From JAEZDC01 sp036676415 (GTDB lineage: Bacteria > Bacteroidota > Bacteroidia > Chitinophagales > Chitinophagaceae): 64,000 bases of DNA. The DNA lies in assembly GCA_036676415.1 (NCBI GenBank), contig JAKFCX010000060.1:124001-188000 (forward strand). The letters run 5' to 3'. The position numbers and the translations under genes were made by a program. A model generated the notes under the pieces. It was not told the DNA's origin and searched no databases. It saw only the letters and a list, made by a program, of their open reading frames with translations. Numbering within the stretch: position 1 is the first letter of the stretch; each line of letters begins with the position of its first letter. This document shows, one piece after another, positions 1 through 7,920 of the stretch.

Positions 1-1
1 T

Positions 2-259
2 AGCGTGATGATCACTTATAATAGCATTCAGGTTTTAGAAACATATACAAACAGTGATGCAGCTTTTGGTAAAGTGGATACAGATGTTCACCCGTTTGAT
101 GTTGATTTTACTGTAAGACTTGTGAGTAAGAACAGTGATGGCACACAACGTAAGATCAACTGGCAGTTTAAAAGAAAATACTTACTGCACCAGAATATGA
201 GAGGCAAATGCAGCTTGTCAGTTGCAGAGAAAGAAGAAAATTTATTGAGTAATATCTAA
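2..259 (+). CDS. Hypothetical protein, 5' end beyond the window
   Basis: An open frame enters from the left edge and stops with TAA just before a terminator-like hairpin. About 85 residues are visible. GTG at 5 and ATG at 8 are possible starts, but no in-frame stop is visible before them, so this may equally be the C-terminal end of a longer protein. The residues are hydrophilic, with a beta-like stretch (VDFTVRLVSKNSDGTQ) and no membrane segment. I do not recognise a family. It converges on the lipoprotein gene to its right. Confidence 0.45.
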   Translation, partial: SVMITYNSIQVLETYTNSDAAFGKVDTDVHPFDVDFTVRLVSKNSDGTQRKINWQFKRKYLLHQNMRGKCSLSVAEKEENLLSNI

Positions 260-263
260 ATAA

Positions 264-294
264 AAAAGCTCCCACATTGAGGAGCTTTTTTTAT
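264..294. terminator. Bidirectional rho-independent terminator
   Basis: The stem AAAAGCTCC (264-272) pairs with GGAGCTTTT (281-289) around an 8-nt loop, with an A-tract on the left and a T-tract on the right. It lies between two convergent genes and can serve both. Confidence 0.85.
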
Positions 295-296
295 TC

Positions 297-1271
297 CTAA
301 TTCTTTTTCTTTCCGCCGGAACCGGAAGTATTTTTATCACCCGGAACGAGGTCATTGATCCCTTTACCCGCAGCATCTAATATCTGGCTTGAATTATCAA
401 TTAGTAAAGTATTCACGAAACTGTTTTTCGAACTTTCACGCACATTTACCTGTACAGAATAAGCACCCTGGCTAAATGCTTTTTCAGGCTTCCCATCTTC
501 ATTAATGTAATAGCCGAATGATCTTGGTACAATAAAACTTCTTCCTTCAATAGATTTACCCTTCAATTTATCATAGTAAGCAATATAACCAGGATCAGTT
601 TTATCTAATGGGGCATCCCTTAGCATGAAAACAAATTTTCCCAGTGTAATATTATCAAACAAAACACCTTGTTCGTTTACATAAGATGTTTTGAAAGTGA
701 TATCGAAATCCATATTCAACTTCTTAGGACCATTCGAAGCAATTTTCGCTTTGGCATAATTCAGTTTCAGGTCTTTCAGTTTTAAACGAAAGATCGAGTT
801 GTTCAGAATCTCATACGGACTTGTTTTATCCAGTTCAAACTCTGCAACCAAAGCAGTATCAAGATTGCCATTTTCGTTTTTAAATGTTCTTACCAGTGTA
901 AAACCGTTGAACTGCATTCCAACAGGATCAAACGGACTAGCTGTTGAAAGCTGGTCATAGAAAACCATATCCGTCAAAGCCATTTTATATTCAGCTGTGT
1001 ATTTCTTTTTATCATTGGCGATCATTTTTTTCACCGCATCAACGCCAAGCTTGGTTAAAGCACCAACCATGGGAGCAAAGATTGCCCTGGTTTGTCTTTC
1101 TTCGAAAGTGAGCATGTTCTGGTGTTGCAGCTTTCCAAAGTCGAGCGCATCTTTTTTATGATCTACAAACATTTTTGCCTGGTCCGGTTTGCCGACTGAA
1201 GAAAATTTTGAGGCAGTACATGAAGTGGCCATAACGGCTGAGAACATCAGGAGGGTAGAAACAGTTCGCAT
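297..1271 (-). CDS. Predicted lipoprotein of unknown function
   Basis: About 324 residues from ATG at 1271. That start is chosen because it puts a lipoprotein signal peptide (MRTVSTLLMFSAVMATSC) at the N-terminus; the frame stays open further upstream, but the extra residues would bury the signal. The lipobox cysteine is residue 18, so the protein should be anchored in the envelope. The mature part is soluble, with alternating beta-like segments, and ends in a low-complexity Gly/Ser/Lys tail. I do not recognise a domain. It lies downstream of folC on the same strand, separated by about 130 bp that contain a dispersed repeat, so co-transcription is uncertain. Confidence 0.8.
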   Translation of the reverse strand: MRTVSTLLMFSAVMATSCTASKFSSVGKPDQAKMFVDHKKDALDFGKLQHQNMLTFEERQTRAIFAPMVGALTKLGVDAVKKMIANDKKKYTAEYKMALTDMVFYDQLSTASPFDPVGMQFNGFTLVRTFKNENGNLDTALVAEFELDKTSPYEILNNSIFRLKLKDLKLNYAKAKIASNGPKKLNMDFDITFKTSYVNEQGVLFDNITLGKFVFMLRDAPLDKTDPGYIAYYDKLKGKSIEGRSFIVPRSFGYYINEDGKPEKAFSQGAYSVQVNVRESSKNSFVNTLLIDNSSQILDAAGKGINDLVPGDKNTSGSGGKKKN

Positions 1272-1369
1272 TGATCTTTGATTTGTGCTAAGATAGAGGA
1301 TTGATGAAAATTGCATAAAAGATAATGTGAAAAGTGTGATATGGGCATCGGTAATTCTATCAAGCTTCG

Positions 1370-1401
1370 TTGCCCCGATAACTATTGGGACACTCTTGAA
1401 C
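1370..1401 (-). repeat. Dispersed repeat, expanded-core variant
   Basis: Read on the minus strand this is GTTCAAGAGTG, then an imperfect palindrome (CCCAATAG / TTATCGGGG), then CAA. It matches the copy at 57875-57906 along its length apart from a handful of substitutions. It begins immediately after the folC stop codon. Confidence 0.7.
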
Positions 1402-2691
1402 TTAAATACTTACTTCAGCTACGAGAAATACACTACCACATATCAAAATCAGGTCATCATCTTTTGCATGCGTAAGTATTTCTTTTATTGCCATATTTAC
1501 TTCCGGGTAACATTTACCTTTTAATCCAACTTCTTCCGCTTTTTTGGAAAGTTCAGCTTCATCCATAGCTCTTGGAATCTGTGCCTTTGTAAAATGATAG
1601 TTCGCATGATGCGGAAGTAATTTCAGCACCTGCGTAACATCTTTATCCTTCACCATTCCAATGATGATGTGGAGGTGATTGTAGGTTTCAAACTCCAATT
1701 GTTCGATCAGTTGTAAGATTCCATCTGTATTATGGGCGACATCAAGAATTATTCTAGGGTTGTGATGTATAGTTTCCCATCTTCCATGTAAGCCGGTAAG
1801 TTTTTTTACCTGCATTAAAGCTTCATGAATATGTTCAGACGATATATTCCAGCCCAACAGTTGCAACTGGTGAATAGCTTCCAGTACAGTTAAAAGATTT
1901 TTTCTTTGGTAAATACCATTCAGATCAAGTTGGTAAGAGGGTTTCTCATTTTTCTTCCGGTCATCAACGGTAATGTTTAAATAACCAGCCTCATAGTTGA
2001 AAGTATCAATGTATTTCTGATCGTCTGCAAAAATGATAGGAGCCGTTTTTTCAGCTGCAGTTCGAATGAAGACTTGTTTGGTTGACTCATTCGTTTCACC
2101 AATAACAACAGGAATATTATTTTTGATGATACCTGCTTTCTCTCCAGCAATTTTTTCAAGGCTATCGCCCAGCAATTGCATATGATCCCAACCGATGTTA
2201 GTGATAATGCTGAGTTCCGGTGTGATGATGTTTGTACTGTCTAACCTGCCACCCAATCCTGTTTCAATAACTGCTATATCTATTTTTTGCTGTGCAAAAT
2301 ATTCGAAAGCCATGGCTACCGTGATCTCGAAAAAAGAAGGTTCTATTTTGGTGATCAAAGGCTTCACTTTCTGAACAAAGTCAACAACGAAATCCTGCTC
2401 ACACATTTTCCCATTGACCTTTATACGTTCTCTGAAATCACGCAAATGAGGAGAAGTATACAAGCCAGTTTTATACCCGGCCTTTTGCAGTATAGCAGCC
2501 AGCATGTGACTGGTAGAACCTTTTCCATTGGTTCCTGCAATATGAATGGATCGAAAAGCGTGCTGCGGATTACCTAAAGCATTACAGAGACTTATTGTAT
2601 TCGTAAGATCTTCTTTTATTGCAGCAGCACCTATCCTGCTGAACATTGGAAGCATGCTAAACAAATAATCAACTGTCTGTTGATAGGTCAT
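1402..2691 (-). CDS. folC: Bifunctional folylpolyglutamate synthase / dihydrofolate synthase
   Basis: This ATP-dependent Mur-ligase-like enzyme adds glutamate to dihydropteroate and/or to folates in the cytoplasm. The 429-residue length is normal for the family. The P-loop AGTNGKGS is at residues 52-59, followed by the Mur-ligase central domain (ETGLGGRLDSTN, then NIGWDHMQLLG). The C-terminal domain opens near ILDVAHNTDG, which is typical of FolC. It starts with ATG 28 bp downstream of ychF on the same strand, so the two may be co-transcribed. Two other folate genes, folB and 5-formyl-THF cyclo-ligase, lie elsewhere in the window. Whether it has both activities cannot be told from sequence. 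Confidence 0.95.
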   Translation of the reverse strand: MTYQQTVDYLFSMLPMFSRIGAAAIKEDLTNTISLCNALGNPQHAFRSIHIAGTNGKGSTSHMLAAILQKAGYKTGLYTSPHLRDFRERIKVNGKMCEQDFVVDFVQKVKPLITKIEPSFFEITVAMAFEYFAQQKIDIAVIETGLGGRLDSTNIITPELSIITNIGWDHMQLLGDSLEKIAGEKAGIIKNNIPVVIGETNESTKQVFIRTAAEKTAPIIFADDQKYIDTFNYEAGYLNITVDDRKKNEKPSYQLDLNGIYQRKNLLTVLEAIHQLQLLGWNISSEHIHEALMQVKKLTGLHGRWETIHHNPRIILDVAHNTDGILQLIEQLEFETYNHLHIIIGMVKDKDVTQVLKLLPHHANYHFTKAQIPRAMDEAELSKKAEEVGLKGKCYPEVNMAIKEILTHAKDDDLILICGSVFLVAEVSI

Positions 2692-2718
2692 GCAGCAAAT
2701 ATAGATACGAGTAACAGA

Positions 2719-3816
2719 TTATACGTTGAACCTGAAGTGCATTACATCTCCATCCTGAACAAGGTATTCTTTTCCTTCTATCCTGAGTCTTCCTACTTCA
2801 CGGCAGGCAGCTTCTGAGCCGTATTTCACAAAGTCATCATACGCTATCACTTCGGCTTTGATAAAACCTTTTTCAAAATCCGTATGAATAACGCTGGCAG
2901 CCTGTGGTGCTTTCCAGCCTTTTTGTATTGTCCATGCTCTTACTTCCTGTACTCCGGCAGTAAAATATGTTTCCAGATTCAAAAGTTTGTAGGCAGTTCT
3001 TATTAAACGATTCAATGCAGGCTCTTTCATTCCAAATTCTTCCATGAACATCTGCCTGTCTTCATCATTCTCCATTTCGGCTATCTGAGCTTCCAGATTA
3101 TTGCACATGACAATCACTTCTGCACCTTCATCTTTCACAGCATCCATTAAAGCCTGTGAGTATTTATTACCTGTATGCATATTGCCTTCATCAACATTTG
3201 CAACATACAATACCGGTTTTTCGGTAAGTAAAAACAAATCAGCTATGGCGACTCTTTCCTGTTTGGTAAGGTCTAGTGAACGAATACTTTTTCCTTTTTC
3301 AAGATGATCTTTGCAACGAACGAGGATTTCCAATTCCGCTTTTGCTTTAGGATCGACCCTTGACATCTTTTCTGCTTTCTGCATTTTCTTCTCAACACTG
3401 TCAAGGTCTTTTAACTGCAGTTCTGTATCAATGATCTCTTTATCACTTACAGGATTGATGGCACCTTCTTCTCTCAAGACATTTTCATCTTCAAAACAGC
3501 GGATCACATGGATCACAGCATCTACCTCACGAATATTTCCAAGAAACTTATTTCCTAGTCCTTCACCTTTACTGGCACCTTTTACCAGGCCAGCGATATC
3601 TACAATTTCTAATTGAGTAGGAACGATACGATCTGGCTTTACCAGTTCTGCCAATTTGTTTAAACGCTCATCAGGCACATCCACCAGGCCAACATTTGGT
3701 TCGATGGTGCAGAAACGATAATTGCTTGCCTGTGCTTTGGCACTTATGCTCACTGCATTGAACAAAGTTGATTTTCCAACGTTCGGTAATCCCACTATCC
3801 CAGCTTGTAATGCCAT
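2719..3816 (-). CDS. ychF: Redox-regulated ATPase YchF (Obg-family P-loop protein)
   Basis: A universally conserved ribosome-associated P-loop NTPase of 365 residues, the usual length. The P-loop GLPNVGKS is at residues 9-16. Switch/G3 is seen as DIAGLVKGASKGEGLGNKFL. The G4 position reads NVDE rather than NKxD, which is the family trait linked to ATP preference. A helical middle domain and a C-terminal TGS domain (ending VMHFRFNV) follow. It is divergent from the SpmA/SpmB-type gene across about 130 bp. Confidence 0.96.
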   Translation of the reverse strand: MALQAGIVGLPNVGKSTLFNAVSISAKAQASNYRFCTIEPNVGLVDVPDERLNKLAELVKPDRIVPTQLEIVDIAGLVKGASKGEGLGNKFLGNIREVDAVIHVIRCFEDENVLREEGAINPVSDKEIIDTELQLKDLDSVEKKMQKAEKMSRVDPKAKAELEILVRCKDHLEKGKSIRSLDLTKQERVAIADLFLLTEKPVLYVANVDEGNMHTGNKYSQALMDAVKDEGAEVIVMCNNLEAQIAEMENDEDRQMFMEEFGMKEPALNRLIRTAYKLLNLETYFTAGVQEVRAWTIQKGWKAPQAASVIHTDFEKGFIKAEVIAYDDFVKYGSEAACREVGRLRIEGKEYLVQDGDVMHFRFNV

Positions 3817-3827
3817 GTCGAGAGTTT

Positions 3828-3875
3828 AAAGTTTATAGTTTAAAGTTTTGAGTTGACCATTGACCAATAAATGGC
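3828..3875. repeat. Low-complexity near-tandem repeat
   Basis: GTTTAAAGTTTATAGTTTAA and related TTTAAAGTTT/GAGTT units, then TTGACCATTGACCA, lie in the divergent ychF spacer. It looks like the simple intergenic repeats common in Bacteroidota rather than a regulatory site. Confidence 0.4.
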
Positions 3876-3945
3876 GGCAAATATAGTTGAAAAGAGATTG
3901 TGGTATTTACAGCTGATATTCTAACTTTCAGCCTTAAATATTTCT

Positions 3946-5430
3946 ATGGCACTCAGCAGAATATGGTCGGCCTTTATCATTATAGCCATTGGTGTGGCAT
4001 TATTCAGGATGATCGGGGGTGATGAAAAGATCTTCAGCAGGATGGTAGTTGGTAAAGCTGATGACACTTACGAACCTGTTTATTATACCGTTTCAGGTTC
4101 GGCTGAAAATGCAGGTTTTACTTCGAAAGAGGCTTTTGAAACACATATTAAGGCTTATGGATATGTTCCAGCTGATTCGGTAAATGCACCTATGGTGATC
4201 ATTGCTGAAACCGAAGCCAATGCAGCCACATTTAAAACACAGTATCCGGAGTTGCAGGTGTATACATATCGATCCATCCAAACAAAACTCACCAAGAAAG
4301 CAGATGGCATTATTGAGACTTGTAAAACTGCTGTAAACATCAGTATTGGTTTGATCGGCATCATGGCCTTATTCATGGGTTTTATGAGTATTGCTGAAAG
4401 GGCAGGAGGGATAAGAATGTTATCAAGGATCATCGGGCCTTTCTTTTCAAGATTATTTCCTGAGTTGCCAAAGAATCATCCGGCTATGGGACACATGATG
4501 ATGAATTTTTCAGCCAACTTACTTGGACTTGATAATGCAGCTACACCTTTTGGTATAAAAGCGATGGAAAGCCTGCAGGAGATCAATCCTGATAAGGAAA
4601 AAGCTTCTAATGCACAGGTGATGTTTCTTTGTTTGCATGCCTCTGGACTTACCTTAATTCCTGTAAGCATTATTGCCGCAAGAGCAGTATTGAAAGCGGA
4701 GAATCCGACTGATATTTTTATTCCATGTATGATTGCAACATTTGTTGCAACGATGGCAGCGATGTTTATTGTATCATTCAAACAAAAGATCAATGTATTT
4801 CAGCCGGTGATTATGAGCTGGGTATTGGGAATATCTGCGGTTATTGCATTGCTCGTGTTATGGCTGACCAGTCTTTCTACTACAAGAGTTGAGATCGTTT
4901 CAGGTATTTTAGGAAATGGAATTTTGTTACTTATTTTACTCCTGATCATACTTGGAGGTGTATATAAGAAGGTAGACGTTTTCGATGCTTTTATTGATGG
5001 AGCAAAAGGAGGATTTGAAACTGCAGTACGTATCATACCTTACCTCGTAGGAATGCTGGTAGCGATAAGCATGTTGCGTACCAGTGGAACATTTGATGTT
5101 GTGATCAATGGAATGAAAAGCCTGGTTGTTGCTTTAGGAGCAGATACAAGATTTGTAGACGGAATTCCAACTGCTTTGATAAAACCATTGAGTGGAAGTG
5201 GTGCCAGGGGAATGATGATAGATACAATGAAAAATTTTGGACCTGATTCTTTTGCCGGCAGGCTTGCATGTGTACTACAAGGATCTTCTGATACTACTTT
5301 TTATGTGATAGCAGTTTATTTTGGAGCGGTAGGAATAAAAAATACCCGCTATTCTGTTGGAGCCATGTTGCTAGCAGATCTTGTTGGAATAATTACATCG
5401 ATCTTTTTATGTTACTTGTTCTTTGGATAA
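3946..5430 (+). CDS. Fused SpmA/SpmB-type nucleoside-recognition membrane protein
   Basis: A 494-residue polytopic membrane protein made of two nucleoside-recognition (Gate) domains, corresponding to Bacillus SpmA and SpmB fused in one chain. The first domain begins with a membrane helix at residues 5-22, is interrupted by a hydrophilic insert (about residues 25-120), and resumes with SIGLIGIMALFMGFMSIAE and the conserved NFSANLLGLDNAATPFG. The second domain (about 330-494) has the matching GGFETAVRIIPYLVGMLVA and PLSGSGARGMMIDTM motifs. In spore formers the pair is needed for spore core dehydration. Here there is no sporulation, so the substrate is unknown; transport of a small molecule is inferred. 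The start is supported by a TAACTTTC box 24 bp upstream. Confidence 0.88.
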   Translation: MALSRIWSAFIIIAIGVALFRMIGGDEKIFSRMVVGKADDTYEPVYYTVSGSAENAGFTSKEAFETHIKAYGYVPADSVNAPMVIIAETEANAATFKTQYPELQVYTYRSIQTKLTKKADGIIETCKTAVNISIGLIGIMALFMGFMSIAERAGGIRMLSRIIGPFFSRLFPELPKNHPAMGHMMMNFSANLLGLDNAATPFGIKAMESLQEINPDKEKASNAQVMFLCLHASGLTLIPVSIIAARAVLKAENPTDIFIPCMIATFVATMAAMFIVSFKQKINVFQPVIMSWVLGISAVIALLVLWLTSLSTTRVEIVSGILGNGILLLILLLIILGGVYKKVDVFDAFIDGAKGGFETAVRIIPYLVGMLVAISMLRTSGTFDVVINGMKSLVVALGADTRFVDGIPTALIKPLSGSGARGMMIDTMKNFGPDSFAGRLACVLQGSSDTTFYVIAVYFGAVGIKNTRYSVGAMLLADLVGIITSIFLCYLFFG

Positions 5431-5465
5431 AAAAAGGCTGCCAGTATTTTGGCAGCCCTTGATTA
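5429..5465. terminator. Bidirectional rho-independent terminator
   Basis: GGCTGCC (5436-5442) pairs with GGCAGCC (5451-5457), flanked by an A7 run on the left and a T-rich run ending TTTTTTT on the right. It separates two convergent genes. Confidence 0.88.
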
Positions 5466-5480
5466 TTTTTTTAGCCTTAA

Positions 5481-6200
5481 TCAATTATTAGCGTGTACAG
5501 ATATTGTTTTGGTTGTGCTTCTATGGCTACCTCTGTAAACAGCGGTATAACTTCTTTTGCGGTTGAGATTTACGGCAAGTTTAGCTAACTGAATAGAAGT
5601 TCCGGTTTCTCTAACGTACAAGGTATCCAAAGTCGCTGAATTGAAAGGAACGAAATTGGTTACATTTCCCACGGGGATGTTAGTAAAGACGTTAGTTTGA
5701 CTTTTGAAAGAGAACACATCTACATTCGCCACTGCAGTTGGATTATAGATCAGATTTGCAAATCTTAACCTCGCAGAACTATCAGCCGGTATTTCAAAAT
5801 TATTCTCTACTATAATCTTCTTTGGTGCTGTGATAGTATCATAGGTAAAGAGGGTATAACTTTTACCAGCTTCAAAGGTGTGGGTAAACTGATTTTGTAA
5901 CTGCGTACTTGTAACTAATGTATCTCTTACATTAATACCATTTGACCCGGGAAACACTGCAAAAGCATAAGAACTGGTAGGAAACGTCGTACCATAGGCT
6001 ACAGTTGTACCGTTTGTTCTAACTCCATTTATAAAGATGAAATTTCTGTTTGAATTCACAGTGGCATTCATCCATTGAACATAAGCCGCATTAGGGATTT
6101 CCCTCATCGGAGTAGTGTCTTGTGTTTCTTTCTCGCAACTGCTTAATCCTATAAACAGTGCTGAAGCAATGACTAATTTATTGATAAGATTCTTTTTCAT
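5481..6200 (-). CDS. DUF4397-domain lipoprotein, third gene of a SusC/SusD set
   Basis: 239 residues with a type II signal peptide; the lipobox cysteine is Cys22 in LSSCEKE. The mature part matches the DUF4397 pattern: AAYVQWMNATVNS, a beta-sandwich with FAVFPGSNGINVRD, and a second half starting ARLRFANLIYNP. DUF4397 proteins in Bacteroidota are usually surface lipoproteins of unknown ligand. It follows the SusD-like gene by 22 bp on the same strand, so it is very probably co-transcribed and forms part of the same outer-membrane uptake complex. Its role as an accessory surface binder is inference. Confidence 0.85.
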   Translation of the reverse strand: MKKNLINKLVIASALFIGLSSCEKETQDTTPMREIPNAAYVQWMNATVNSNRNFIFINGVRTNGTTVAYGTTFPTSSYAFAVFPGSNGINVRDTLVTSTQLQNQFTHTFEAGKSYTLFTYDTITAPKKIIVENNFEIPADSSARLRFANLIYNPTAVANVDVFSFKSQTNVFTNIPVGNVTNFVPFNSATLDTLYVRETGTSIQLAKLAVNLNRKRSYTAVYRGSHRSTTKTISVHANN

Positions 6201-6222
6201 TATTCTTGGTTTTAGCTACTGT

Positions 6223-7893
6223 TTAAGGTTTAGAGAACCACATTTCATATGTATGGAAATCTGTTTTGTCCGCACCAATTTTTCTTAATGCATCAATGTT
6301 CCATACTGTTTCAGAATTATACCTTGGGTATGTTCTGTAAACAGGGCTTCCGTTGTTACCCGGATGAAGATCTGTACCAGAAGGCAGAACAAAATCGGTA
6401 TACACCTGAACACCATCCACCATATCGGTGTAATGGAATCTTCTCATATCAACCCATGTTTCACCAACACCCCATCCATATAATGCGATATATTTTTGTA
6501 GCATTATCTTATTCAAAGAAATGTCGGATCCGGCAGGAGGAAGTGCAGCTGTGATATAAGCGTTAATAGAAGTAGGGGTCATCTGTTCAGCTGTTGGAAC
6601 ATTGGTATTGTAGTCTGTTAACAGCATGTTCATGTTTAAACGTACTGCGTCTTCTGTAGTATTTCTGGCAAGACTTTTCTGACCTTTCCTGTACTGGGCT
6701 TCTGCTTTCATGAACAGAATTTCAGAAACAGTCATCACCGGAACAGGTGCAGCATTCCTGAAAATGTAACGTACGTTGTTGTCGTTACTAGGTGCTACGT
6801 TACTCACTCCAGTTGTCTGGCTTACACCATGAAAATTCTCAGGTCTGTCGCCGGCAACCGTAATACCTGAATTACCTTTATTTGGCTGCAAACCCTTGAA
6901 AGTATTATTCGCATTTTTCCTGAGCAGATAAATTGCCCTGGGATCAGTTACTCCAGGAAATGCACTATTTGCACCGGTCATGAGGTTAGCGATATAAGCC
7001 GACTGGCGAATGGCACTGTTGGTTCCATCGACAACACTTGTAAGGTTACCACGCAAAGGACCGTAGAAATTTGCTGAAGCTGATTGTCCACCAGGCATAT
7101 AAGCAAATTTCACTAATGCATTATCGGAGTTAGAAAACGGAAGCCATTTGTCTGCATAAAAGATAACTGAATCGGGTTTGTAATCGGCTTTGTTGCTAAT
7201 GTGATTGTGTACTCTTGCCAATACACCATAAACAAATTTTTTCCATTTGTTAAGATCTCCACCATACATGTAAGCATCACTTACAGCAAGGTTTGCAGGG
7301 TTCATAGCATCACCGGACCTGTTAAGATAATCCAATGCAGCATAGCATTCGTTCTTTACATGGGCATAGATCTCTTCCTGTGAATCATATTCAAATACCA
7401 ATCTTCCCTGGTCAAAAGCCTGTTTCAAAATGGCTTCACCCTGTACATCTGTTAAGGTAAGCCAGCTCCAGGCTGAAATTGCTTTACCAATACCTGCATA
7501 GTCCCATTTCTTTTCTTCTGCAGCCCATTGAATCATACGCTGGCAGTTCTGCCCGATATCGTAGTAATGTACTCTGAAGATTGAAGCAGTCATATCAGCC
7601 TGGGTACTTCCAAGAGAAACCAGACGACCACTCATTCTGTCGTACATATCACCAGCGTTGGCAAAATGCCAGTATTGAATGTATTTTCCAAAGAAACGAT
7701 AATCGTTTAGCGGCCCATGACCTGCACCGTTTGCAGCCATAGAAGCGATCAATGGAGGTAATATTTTTTCAACCGGTACCTTAACATCTGCATTCGGGCT
7801 TAGGTAAGCCTCATCTATTTTTTTGGTACAACTTGCCGCAAGCATTCCAATTGCTGCAAACAAGACGAACATATTTATATTAATTCTTTTCAT
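6223..7893 (-). CDS. SusD/RagB-family nutrient-binding outer-membrane lipoprotein
   Basis: 556 residues, typical of the SusD-like type 2 family. The signal peptide ends at a lipobox with Cys22 (MLAASCTKK). Recognisable family landmarks are the helical TPR-like region with AWSWLTLTDVQGEAI near residues 145-160, and the C-terminal QKYIALYGWGVGETWVDMRR region followed by the proline-rich end. The protein sits as a lid on the SusC channel and binds ligand at the cell surface. It is 27 bp downstream of susC on the same strand. No glycosidase or peptidase gene is adjacent, so the ligand (glycan or peptide) cannot be inferred. Confidence 0.93.
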   Translation of the reverse strand: MKRININMFVLFAAIGMLAASCTKKIDEAYLSPNADVKVPVEKILPPLIASMAANGAGHGPLNDYRFFGKYIQYWHFANAGDMYDRMSGRLVSLGSTQADMTASIFRVHYYDIGQNCQRMIQWAAEEKKWDYAGIGKAISAWSWLTLTDVQGEAILKQAFDQGRLVFEYDSQEEIYAHVKNECYAALDYLNRSGDAMNPANLAVSDAYMYGGDLNKWKKFVYGVLARVHNHISNKADYKPDSVIFYADKWLPFSNSDNALVKFAYMPGGQSASANFYGPLRGNLTSVVDGTNSAIRQSAYIANLMTGANSAFPGVTDPRAIYLLRKNANNTFKGLQPNKGNSGITVAGDRPENFHGVSQTTGVSNVAPSNDNNVRYIFRNAAPVPVMTVSEILFMKAEAQYRKGQKSLARNTTEDAVRLNMNMLLTDYNTNVPTAEQMTPTSINAYITAALPPAGSDISLNKIMLQKYIALYGWGVGETWVDMRRFHYTDMVDGVQVYTDFVLPSGTDLHPGNNGSPVYRTYPRYNSETVWNIDALRKIGADKTDFHTYEMWFSKP

Positions 7894-7920
7894 TGCTGTT
7901 GCTTTAATTGTTTAGTGTTT

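Noticed and set aside
1327..1524. Plus-strand open frame of 65 codons
   Set aside because: It lies across the 3' end of folC and a dispersed repeat, with no family resemblance or start signal.
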